From an uncultured Sphingomonadales bacterium (lineage in GTDB: Bacteria; Pseudomonadota; Alphaproteobacteria; Sphingomonadales; Sphingomonadaceae): a stretch of DNA of 14,156 nt. The notes below the pieces were generated by a model. The model saw only the letters and a program-made list of their open reading frames with translations, was not told the DNA's origin and ran no database searches. A program made the translations under genes and the position numbers. Position 1 is the first letter of the stretch. Every line of letters starts with the position of its first letter. Location of the stretch: the NCBI GenBank assembly GCA_937898535.1, contig CALDKP010000118.1, forward strand, positions 1-14,156. Direction: 5' to 3'. Below, piece after piece: positions 7,909 through 14,137 of the stretch.

Positions 7909-7979
7909 CGTCATCCTGAACTTGTTTCAGGATAACACGCGACGGTGGTTTGTTATCCCGAAACGCGTTCGGGATGACG
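7909..7979. repeat. Inverted pair of palindromic repeats (REPIN-like), possible bidirectional terminator
   Basis: Two hairpin units face each other. Unit 1 (7909-7933) has ATCCTGAA/TTCAGGAT arms around CTTGT; unit 2 (7955-7979) has ATCCCGAA/TTCGGGAT arms around ACGCG. Outer GTCATCC and GGATGAC blocks also pair. Both stems are perfect despite a sequence difference, because the T-A to C-G change is compensated. The element lies between two convergent genes, where it could also end transcription from both sides. This GTCATCC[TC]GAA family is familiar from sphingomonads. Confidence 0.8.
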
Positions 7980-7994
7980 ACTATTTTGTTAAAT

Positions 7995-9260
7995 TCAAAC
8001 CGCCGTAACGAGGCCAATCATCGCCCCTGTCATCGCAGAGGCGAGATTGCCTGCGACCCAGCTTTTCATACCCAATGACGCCGCTTCGGTGCGGCGTGCA
8101 GGGCATAAGGTGCCGATCGTCGACACGAGCAGTCCGATGCTGGCCAAGTTGGCAAATCCGCATAAGGCATAAGTGACAATCAGCTTGCTGCGCGGACCCA
8201 AGGTGCCATCGGCCAACGCCGCCATGTCGAGATAGGCGACATATTCGTTCAATATCGCCTTGGTTCCCATCAACCCGCCCGCAGTTCCTGCTTCGTCCCA
8301 AGGCACGCCGATTGCCCACATCAATGGCGCAAACAGCCAGCCGAACATCCGGCGCAGCGTCAACGCAGTCCCATCGACCAAGGGCAAGACGGTCAGCATC
8401 TGGTCAACCAAGGCAACCAGCGCAAACACCACGATGATGATACCAATAACCGCAAGGAACAGCTGAACCCCGTCCATTGTCCCGGTGATGACCGCGTCAA
8501 TGCTGCTTTCATATTTCAAGCTGGTGTCATCAGGGTCCATCTGCGTATCCCCCGCGCCCGGCACCATCAGCCGGGCGATCAGGATCGACGCGGGCAGCAC
8601 AATTAAAGATGCCGAAATCATATGACCAACAGCGTCAGGAACCGTTTTGGACAGCGTCTGCGCATAAAGGATCAGGATCGCGCCGGAAATTGTCGACATC
8701 GCCAGCACCATGACCATGAACAATTCGCTGCGGCTCATTTTCTCAAAATAAGCGCGGACGACCAGTGGTGCCTCGACAACGCCCAAGAAGATATTGGCGC
8801 CGGCGCTTAAACCAACGACGCCGCTCACCCCCATTGTCTTTTGCATCGCCCAGCTTAACCCGCGTACGATGACCGACAGGATTTTCCAGTGCCACAATAA
8901 TGCGGAAAGCGCCGAGAAAACGATAACCAAAGGCAATATCTGGAAGGCAATAATCAGCGGTGGGCTTGCACCTTCCTTCAGCACGAACGGCAATTCCCCG
9001 CCGCCGATATAGCCGAACATATAGCTTGAACCGACCAAGGTCGCCTGTTCGATCGCCATGACCGCATAATTGGCGAGCATGATAACGTCCCACACAACGG
9101 GGACCCGCACGATCACCAAAGCGATCAATATTTGCAGCAGCAACGCGCCACCGACCCAGCGCCAGCCCGGAAATGCTTTGCGCTGTTCGGAAAATCCCCA
9201 CGCCATCAACAATATGACCGCGATCCCGATCAACCCCTGCAGTTGTGCAAGCATAGCCAT
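7995..9260 (-). CDS. Concentrative nucleoside transporter (NupC/CNT family)
   Basis: A 421-residue inner-membrane protein that imports nucleosides with H+ or Na+. It is hydrophobic throughout and carries CNT landmarks: an N-terminal helix block, GGELPFVLKEGASPP, the signature NIFLGVVEAP at residues 156-165, and the C-terminal GTKAILNEYVAYLDM and YALCGFANLASIGLL. Glu in VEAP and the NEYVAY block line the nucleoside site in this family. The length matches bacterial members of about 400 residues. Its ATG overlaps the stop codon of the upstream NUDIX gene as TAATG, so translation is probably coupled. An alternative ATG two codons downstream cannot be excluded. A polar insert near residues 230-250 (GAGDTQMDPDDTSLKYESS) precedes the second half. 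Confidence 0.93.
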   Translation of the reverse strand: MAMLAQLQGLIGIAVILLMAWGFSEQRKAFPGWRWVGGALLLQILIALVIVRVPVVWDVIMLANYAVMAIEQATLVGSSYMFGYIGGGELPFVLKEGASPPLIIAFQILPLVIVFSALSALLWHWKILSVIVRGLSWAMQKTMGVSGVVGLSAGANIFLGVVEAPLVVRAYFEKMSRSELFMVMVLAMSTISGAILILYAQTLSKTVPDAVGHMISASLIVLPASILIARLMVPGAGDTQMDPDDTSLKYESSIDAVITGTMDGVQLFLAVIGIIIVVFALVALVDQMLTVLPLVDGTALTLRRMFGWLFAPLMWAIGVPWDEAGTAGGLMGTKAILNEYVAYLDMAALADGTLGPRSKLIVTYALCGFANLASIGLLVSTIGTLCPARRTEAASLGMKSWVAGNLASAMTGAMIGLVTAV

Positions 9261-10060
9261 TAACCGCGCAGTGCCTGATCGAGCGACTCCTGAAGCACGG
9301 GATAGCCATGGCCGTCGGGGATGCAGAGCCAGTTTCCGTCCTCGCGCTTGTCGATATAGGTCAGCACAGTGGAAACCGGATGCGCCGCCGCGTGCGCCGC
9401 AGCAGAGTCAAAATCACCAAACATCGCAAGGCGTTCCAGATTGCGGCGGGTCGGGAAGATGATCTTCACCTCGCCCTTGTCGGCTTTTTCCAAAACGTCT
9501 GCCGCGCTGGCCCAAAACAGCGCACGGTTTTCGGTGTGGTCAACCGTCGCCAGCGGCGTGGTGTTGCCTGCATCCACCAAATAGAAGCGCGTATCGAAAA
9601 CCCGCGATGCCCGCTCAAACGCTGGTGGCCGCCAGCGTGACCATGGCACAAGCTGGTCAAAATCGGGTTCCCAGCCAAAGCGGTTGCATATGGCTTGCAG
9701 GCTTTCCCCATCATGCAACGCCGCGCGCGGGGCATCGCAATCGGCGGGGTCATCAACACCCTTTAGCCCAAGCGCAAGTCCAGCTTCCTCAATCGTCTCG
9801 CGGATCGTCGCCAGCCGCGCCGCAGCCTCGTCCAACGGCAAAGGCCCGCCCAGCATTTCAGCATAATCGAAATCCGCCGGATCGACCTTCCCGCCCGGGA
9901 AAACCGCCGCGCCGCCCGCAAAAGCCATGGCCTTGATACGTTCAACCATCAGCAACAATGGTGCACCGCCATCGGGGTTTTGGCGAAAAATCACCATAGT
10001 GGCGGCGGGGGTGGCGATGGGTTCGGGCGCTGTTTCTAAAGTCATGCCCCACATGAGCAT
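9260..10060 (-). CDS. NUDIX hydrolase (NUDT7/NUDT19-like)
   Basis: NUDIX enzymes hydrolyse nucleoside diphosphates linked to another moiety. The box is split by an insert: FPGGK at residues 54-58, then after about 28 residues RETIEEAGL at 87-95. A longer box with this insert, followed by WSRW and HTENRALFW-type blocks, is typical of the NUDT19/CoA-pyrophosphatase-like branch; the substrate cannot be read from sequence. The start is uncertain: ATGs occur at residues 1, 3 and 6, and GGGG lies before the first. The gene leads a two-gene unit with the nucleoside transporter (TAATG overlap), which suggests nucleotide housecleaning or salvage. It is divergent from uvrA with 200 bases between. Confidence 0.88.
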   Translation of the reverse strand: MLMWGMTLETAPEPIATPAATMVIFRQNPDGGAPLLLMVERIKAMAFAGGAAVFPGGKVDPADFDYAEMLGGPLPLDEAAARLATIRETIEEAGLALGLKGVDDPADCDAPRAALHDGESLQAICNRFGWEPDFDQLVPWSRWRPPAFERASRVFDTRFYLVDAGNTTPLATVDHTENRALFWASAADVLEKADKGEVKIIFPTRRNLERLAMFGDFDSAAAHAAAHPVSTVLTYIDKREDGNWLCIPDGHGYPVLQESLDQALRG

Positions 10061-10224
10061 GGAATGCCCCGCGTTAGAAGGGGAAAGTTAATCTAGGGTC
10101 AGGACCTATTAAAACATTGCGGGGCCCCCTTCGCCGCGCGCGTGATATGCGAATGCAAGATGAGGTAAAAACCTGCCTTGAATTTGGTTAATCTTCGGCC
10201 CATTCCGGCATGAGACTCGCGCAC

Positions 10225-10253
10225 TTGCGCTTTTAGAACAAATCTGGAACAAT
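10225..10253 (+). promoter_or_regulatory. Candidate uvrA promoter
   Basis: TTGCGC (10225-10230) and AACAAT (10248-10253) are 17 bases apart and could serve as -35 and -10 boxes. The LexA box lies inside the spacer and overlaps the -10. Transcription would begin within a few bases of the ATG at 10261, where no ribosome-binding sequence is visible, so the transcript may be leaderless. The boxes are imperfect; a promoter further upstream is possible. Confidence 0.4.
10236..10250 (+). promoter_or_regulatory. LexA (SOS) box of uvrA
   Basis: GAAC-AAATCTG-GAAC matches exactly the alphaproteobacterial LexA site, the direct repeat GTTC-N7-GTTC read on the other strand. It lies 10 bases upstream of the uvrA start codon, in the position expected for repression. 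uvrA is a classical SOS gene in this class, so motif and context agree. Confidence 0.85.
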
Positions 10254-10260
10254 CTACTTC

Positions 10261-13245
10261 ATGTCACTCACCCATATTAAGGTGCGCGGTGCGCGCGAGC
10301 ATAATCTCAAGGGCGTCGATATCGACCTTCCACGCGATAAGCTGATCGTCATCACCGGGCTTTCCGGTTCGGGCAAATCCAGCCTCGCGTTCGACACCAT
10401 CTATGCCGAGGGGCAGCGGCGTTATGTCGAATCGCTGTCGGCTTATGCGCGCCAGTTTTTGGAGATGATGCAAAAGCCTGATGTCGAACATATCGAGGGC
10501 CTGTCGCCCGCTATCTCCATCGAGCAGAAGACGACGTCGCGCAACCCGCGCTCGACCGTCGCCACCGTGACCGAGATTTACGATTATATGCGGCTGTTAT
10601 GGGCGCGCGTCGGTGTGCCGTATTCGCCCGCAACGGGCCTGCCGATTACCGCGCAGACGGTCAGCCAGATGGTCGACCGCGTCATGGCCCTGCCAGAGGG
10701 CACACGCGCGTTCTTGCTTGCCCCCGTGGTGCAGGGCCGCAAGGGCGAATATCGCAAGGAACTCGCTGAATGGCAGCGTTCCGGCTACACCCGCGTGCGC
10801 ATCGACGGCGAAATGTACGCCATCGAAGACGCGCCCGCGCTCGACAAGAAATATAAGCATGACATTGAGGTCGTCGTTGACCGTATTGTCGTCAAGGACG
10901 GCATCCAACAACGTTTGGCCGAAAGTTTTGAAGCCGCGTTGAAGCTGGCGGATGGCTTGGCCTTTGTGGATTTGGCCGACACCACGGTGGCGGAATTGCA
11001 AAACCGCAGTCCTGAGCTTGTCGAAGGACGACCCACAGCCGAGAGCCGCCCTTCGACAGGCTCAGGGCTTACGGTTGAAGGGGATGGCGGTTCAGCCAAA
11101 GCCAAGATGAAGGGCACCGGCCTGCCCGCCAACCGCATCGTCTTTTCCGAAAAATTCGCCTGCCCCGTCAGCGGCTTCACCATCGCCGAAATCGCGCCGC
11201 GTCTGTTCTCGTTCAACGCCCCGCAAGGCGCGTGTCCCGATTGCGATGGCCTTGGCGAGCGGCAGGAGTTTGACCCGCAGCTGGTGGTGCCGAACGAACA
11301 TCTGTCGTTGAAGAAAGGCGCGATTGTGCCTTGGGCGAAATCGAACCCGCCCAGCCCATATTATATGCAAGTGCTCTCCAGCCTGGCGAAGGCTTATGGC
11401 TTCAGCCTCGATTCCACATGGGAGGATCTGCTCCCCGAACAGAAGCTCATCATCCTGCACGGCACCGGCGGCATGGCGGTGGAGCTGACGTTTAAGGACG
11501 GGCGCAAGGAATATACGGTGCGCAAGGCGTTTGAGGGCGTCATCGGCAATCTCAACCGCCGCTTGCTGCAAACCGACAGCGCGTGGATGCGCGAGGAGCT
11601 GTCGAAGTACCAGACGTCGCAACCGTGCGAAACCTGCCACGGCGCGCGCCTCAAGCCTGAGGCACTCAGCGTCAAAATCGCGGGCGTCGACATCGCCACC
11701 CCGACGAAGATGAGCGTCGGCGACGCGCTTTTATGGTTCGGCAGTGTCGACCAAACGCTGACCAACCAGCAGCAGCAGATTGCCAAGGCGATCCTCAAGG
11801 AAATCAACGAACGGTTGGGCTTCCTCAACAATGTCGGGCTCGATTATCTCAACCTCGACCGCACCAGCGGAACCTTGTCCGGCGGGGAGAGCCAGCGCAT
11901 CCGCCTCGCCAGCCAAATCGGCTCGGGCCTGTCGGGCGTGCTCTATGTGCTTGATGAGCCCAGCATCGGCTTGCACCAGAAAGACAATGACCGCCTGCTC
12001 GCCACGCTGCGCCGCCTGCGCGATTTGGGCAACACTGTCATCGTGGTCGAACATGACGAAGACGCAATCCGCACCGCCGACTGGGTGGTCGATCTTGGCC
12101 CCGGTGCGGGTGTCCATGGCGGCACCGTAATGGCCGAAGGCACGTTGAAACAAATCCTGAAATCGAAAGACAGCCTGACCGCCGCCTATCTGAATGGCAC
12201 GCGCGAGATTGCGGTGCCGAAGACCCGGCGCAAGGGCAATAAGAAGAAGCTGACCGTCCACAATGCCCGCGCGAACAACCTAAAGAACGTCACCGCGAGC
12301 ATCCCGCTGGGCACGTTCACCTGCATCACCGGCGTATCAGGCTCCGGCAAGTCGAGCTTCACCATCGACACGCTCTATGCCTCTGCGGCGCGCAGCCTGA
12401 ATGGCGCGCGCGTCATCGCGGGCGCGCATGACAAGGTCACGGGCCTTGAACATTGCGACAAGGTGATCGACATCGACCAATCCCCCATTGGCCGCACCCC
12501 GCGTTCGAACCCCGCGACCTATACCGGCGCGTTCACCAACATCCGCGACTGGTTCGCCCAATTGCCCGAAAGCGCCGCGCGCGGGTATAAGCCGGGGCGT
12601 TTCAGCTTCAACGTCAAGGGCGGGCGCTGCGAAACATGCAGCGGCGATGGCCTGATCAAGATCGAGATGCACTTCCTGCCCGACGTCTATGTGACGTGCG
12701 AGGAATGCAACGGCAAACGCTACAACCGCGAAACGCTGGAGGTCAAATGGAAGGGCCTGTCGATCGCCGACGTGCTCGACATGACGGTGGAGGACGCGGT
12801 GGAGGTGTTCAAGGCCGTCCCCCCGATCCGCGACAAAATGGCGATGCTGGCGGAGGTTGGGCTTGGCTATGTCAAGGTCGGGCAACAGGCAACGACGCTG
12901 TCCGGCGGCGAAGCGCAACGCGTCAAACTCGCCAAGGAACTCAGCCGCCGTTCCACCGGCCAGACTTTGTACATTCTGGACGAGCCCACCACCGGCCTAC
13001 ATTTTGAGGATGTCCGCAAACTCCTCGAAGTGCTCCACCGTTTGGTGGAACAGGGCAACAGCGTGGTGGTCATCGAACATAATCTCGACGTCATTAAGAC
13101 CGCGGACTGGATCATCGACCTCGGCCCCGAAGGCGGCGTGAAAGGCGGCGAGATTGTCGCCGAAGGCACGCCGGAAGATGTGGTAAAGGTCGCGGCGAGC
13201 TACACCGGCCATTATCTGAAACCGATGCTGGAAAAGGCAAGCTAA
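10261..13245 (+). CDS. uvrA: Excinuclease ABC subunit A
   Basis: UvrA is the damage-sensing ATPase of nucleotide excision repair, loading UvrB at lesions. The 994-residue protein has both ABC modules: Walker A GLSGSGKSS at 33-41 and GVSGSGKSS at 691-699, with signatures LSGGESQR near 540 and LSGGEAQR near 881, each followed by LDEP. The second zinc module is complete (Cys790, Cys793, Cys813, Cys816). The first reads CPVS at 301-304 and CPDC at 325-328, so one of four cysteines is Ser; I recall this as usual in alphaproteobacteria. Length exceeds the 940-970 usual range, partly because of an in-frame palindromic repeat insert at residues 250-270. No ribosome-binding site precedes the ATG, but the MSLTHIKVRGAREHNLKG start is typical. 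Confidence 0.97.
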   Translation: MSLTHIKVRGAREHNLKGVDIDLPRDKLIVITGLSGSGKSSLAFDTIYAEGQRRYVESLSAYARQFLEMMQKPDVEHIEGLSPAISIEQKTTSRNPRSTVATVTEIYDYMRLLWARVGVPYSPATGLPITAQTVSQMVDRVMALPEGTRAFLLAPVVQGRKGEYRKELAEWQRSGYTRVRIDGEMYAIEDAPALDKKYKHDIEVVVDRIVVKDGIQQRLAESFEAALKLADGLAFVDLADTTVAELQNRSPELVEGRPTAESRPSTGSGLTVEGDGGSAKAKMKGTGLPANRIVFSEKFACPVSGFTIAEIAPRLFSFNAPQGACPDCDGLGERQEFDPQLVVPNEHLSLKKGAIVPWAKSNPPSPYYMQVLSSLAKAYGFSLDSTWEDLLPEQKLIILHGTGGMAVELTFKDGRKEYTVRKAFEGVIGNLNRRLLQTDSAWMREELSKYQTSQPCETCHGARLKPEALSVKIAGVDIATPTKMSVGDALLWFGSVDQTLTNQQQQIAKAILKEINERLGFLNNVGLDYLNLDRTSGTLSGGESQRIRLASQIGSGLSGVLYVLDEPSIGLHQKDNDRLLATLRRLRDLGNTVIVVEHDEDAIRTADWVVDLGPGAGVHGGTVMAEGTLKQILKSKDSLTAAYLNGTREIAVPKTRRKGNKKKLTVHNARANNLKNVTASIPLGTFTCITGVSGSGKSSFTIDTLYASAARSLNGARVIAGAHDKVTGLEHCDKVIDIDQSPIGRTPRSNPATYTGAFTNIRDWFAQLPESAARGYKPGRFSFNVKGGRCETCSGDGLIKIEMHFLPDVYVTCEECNGKRYNRETLEVKWKGLSIADVLDMTVEDAVEVFKAVPPIRDKMAMLAEVGLGYVKVGQQATTLSGGEAQRVKLAKELSRRSTGQTLYILDEPTTGLHFEDVRKLLEVLHRLVEQGNSVVVIEHNLDVIKTADWIIDLGPEGGVKGGEIVAEGTPEDVVKVAASYTGHYLKPMLEKAS
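11009..11068. repeat. Inverted palindromic repeat pair inserted in frame within uvrA
   Basis: Unit A (11009-11029) contains CCTGAGCTTGTCGAAGG between GT and AC; unit B (11048-11068) contains CCTTCGACAGGCTCAGG between GC and GC. Unit B is nearly the reverse complement of unit A. Their outer stem bases differ in a compensated way (GTCCT/AGGAC against GCCCT/AGGGC). Translated as residues 250-270 they give SPELVEGRP and RPSTGSGL, low-complexity peptides that I recognise as products of these repeats in sphingomonad proteins. The insert falls just before the first zinc module, in a region of UvrA that varies in length. Confidence 0.85.
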
Positions 13246-13265
13246 GTTCGCTCCGATCGCTGACA

Positions 13266-13274
13266 CCCCCCCCC
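13266..13274. repeat. Run of nine C
   Basis: A homopolymer of nine C between the uvrA stop and the downstream repeat pair. It is prone to length errors in sequencing and slippage in replication. No function is implied. Confidence 0.7.
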
Positions 13275-13372
13275 GTCATGCTGAACTCGTTTCAGCATCT
13301 TACTTCCCACGTCGAAATAGTAAGATCCTGGAGCCGAAGGCGTGCATCGCACAAACAAGTTCAGGATGACGA
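13274..13372. repeat. Second REPIN-like inverted pair, downstream of uvrA
   Basis: The left unit has perfect ATGCTGAA/TTCAGCAT arms around CTCGT (13278-13298). The right unit ends in AACAAGTTCAGGATGACGA, the reverse complement of the GTCATCCTGAAC type, so the outer ends pair across about 100 bases. In the right unit ATCCTG (13325-13330) and CAGGAT (13362-13367) are separated by about 30 bases that include an extra GC-rich block, unlike the 5-base loops elsewhere. It is the first structure after the uvrA stop and may serve as its terminator. Confidence 0.7.
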
Positions 13373-13444
13373 CAGGTAAGAGAACCGCGTTGGAAAAGGC
13401 AAACCACCCCAAATCCTCCCTATCGATTTACGATGGGGAGGTGG

Positions 13445-13459
13445 CAGCCGGAACGGCTG
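13445..13459. repeat. GC-rich hairpin within a dispersed-repeat-like block
   Basis: CAGCCG and CGGCTG form a perfect 6-bp stem around GAA. The surrounding block, GGGGAGGTGGCAGCC to CTGACGGAGGGG, resembles a repeat common between genes in alphaproteobacteria. I see no coding function. Confidence 0.5.
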
Positions 13460-13494
13460 ACGGAGGGGCCTCCAACAGCGAAGCCACACTGAGT

Positions 13495-13569
13495 TTCCCC
13501 TCCCGCAGGCGAGTGGAGGGATCAGTCCCCAAATTCCCCTCCCGCAAGCGAGTGGAGGGATCAGTCCCC
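13495..13569. repeat. Tandem duplication, two 36-base copies with 39-base period
   Basis: Copies at 13495-13530 and 13534-13569 differ only at one base (GCAGGCGAG against GCAAGCGAG) and are joined by AAA. Each begins TTCCCCTCCCGCA and ends GGATCAGTCCCC. Near identity suggests a recent local duplication. The period is a multiple of three, so short open frames cross it, but none looks like a gene. Confidence 0.85.
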
Positions 13570-13580
13570 CGGACTGATCC
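13558..13580. repeat. Perfect 10-bp hairpin
   Basis: GGATCAGTCC and GGACTGATCC pair perfectly around CCC, overlapping the end of the second tandem copy. It is followed by GAGAGGCTCC and not by a T-run, so it is probably part of the repeat family rather than a terminator. Confidence 0.7.
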
Positions 13581-13686
13581 GAGAGGCTCCACTGGGTTAG
13601 GGGTGGGCCCTCCCCCATAGCGCAAGAACACACCGCCCCGCCAAAGCCAGAAGCTGCGCCAATGTATCTCGCACAAAGCCACAAAG

Positions 13687-13720
13687 GCACGAAGAAGGGC
13701 CAGCCCGACCGGTCATCGTC
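13687..13720 (+). repeat. Direct repeat, copy 1
   Basis: Matches 13827-13860 at 27 of 34 positions, with an identical core CGAAGAAGGGC and a shared GTCATC near the end. It is preceded by CACAAAGCCACAAAGGCA, a purine-rich block also seen in dispersed sphingomonad repeats. Confidence 0.65.
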
Positions 13721-13755
13721 CCATAGTTTTCGTCGATAAACCGTGGGCAACGCAA

Positions 13756-13780
13756 ATTTACTCTAGACATGAAAGTAAAT
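13756..13780. repeat. AT-rich inverted repeat
   Basis: ATTTACT and AGTAAAT form a 7-bp dyad around 11 bases. It lies between the two direct repeats and marks the first AT-rich sequence in the region. It could be an operator or part of a mobile remnant; no neighbouring gene supports either. Confidence 0.35.
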
Positions 13781-13826
13781 ACCGCCAAAATGGTTTTTTA
13801 AAGGCGTTGTAGTTATTTCCCAGAAA

Positions 13827-13860
13827 GCTCGAAGAAGGGCGAGCTCGGCCCGTCATCCTG
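13827..13860 (+). repeat. Direct repeat, copy 2
   Basis: Second copy, exactly 140 bases downstream of the first. It ends in GTCATCCTG, the beginning of the GTCATCCTGAAC palindromic family, and is cut there; the sequence that follows is unrelated and soon becomes very AT-rich. Confidence 0.65.
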
Positions 13861-14037
13861 CAAACTGTATTGGGGATTGCGTGCCTTTTTGCGTAATTAC
13901 TTACTGAAAAAGCCCCGCGCTTAATATCTTAATAAAATATTGATTTTGCAAAAAAATTTAAGATAAAAAATTATAAAAAGTATCCATATTTTTAAATACA
14001 TAAATTTAATATCGAACTTTTATAAATAGGAATACTA
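13861..14037. other. AT-rich leader upstream of the ATPase gene; compositional boundary
   Basis: No gene is visible. GC falls to 16 of 120 bases at 13921-14040, against more than half in the core. The stretch presumably holds the promoter of the ATPase gene, but so many hexamers resemble -10 boxes that none can be chosen. The ribosome-binding site is AGGA at 14028-14031, 6 bases before the ATG. The drop suggests horizontally acquired DNA or, less interestingly, another assembly join near 13861. Confidence 0.7.
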
Positions 14038-14137
14038 ATGAAGTTAAAAAATATAAATATAAAAAACTTCAGAGCGATCCGTAATCTTCAAGTTGAGATT
14101 GGTGCCCACACCATTTTTATTGGAAGCAACGGCGTTG
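14038..14137 (+). CDS. N-terminus of an SMC/RecF/OLD-like AAA ATPase, truncated at the contig end
   Basis: Only 33 residues precede the adapter: MKLKNINIKNFRAIRNLQVE and then IGAHTIFIGSNGV. The pattern is the first strand pair of an ABC/SMC-type ATPase, [KR]-I-x-x-I-x-x-F-[RK], followed by the first half of a Walker A motif, G-x-N-G, which would continue G-K-[ST]. Proteins that open this way include RecF, OLD-family nucleases and many defence ATPases such as GajA-like and retron- or Septu-associated ones. The part that would tell them apart is missing. The start is supported by AGGA at a 6-base spacing. Its AT-rich setting next to repeats is typical of accessory DNA, but a defence role is inference. 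Confidence 0.7.

Noticed and set aside
10097..10106. GGTCAGGACC palindrome between the NUDIX gene and uvrA
   Set aside because: It is short, and the symmetry does not extend beyond the 4-bp arms; too weak to call an operator.
13495..13569. Possible CRISPR array
   Set aside because: There are only two copies, separated by 3 bases, with no spacers and no cas genes.
13342..13620. 92-residue plus-strand open frame after uvrA
   Set aside because: It is a translation of repeat sequences, with duplicated RVEGSVP peptides from the tandem copies, and has no ribosome-binding site.
13361..13788. Several minus-strand open frames in the uvrA downstream region
   Set aside because: They overlap one another in different frames, follow the repeats, and show no domain pattern.
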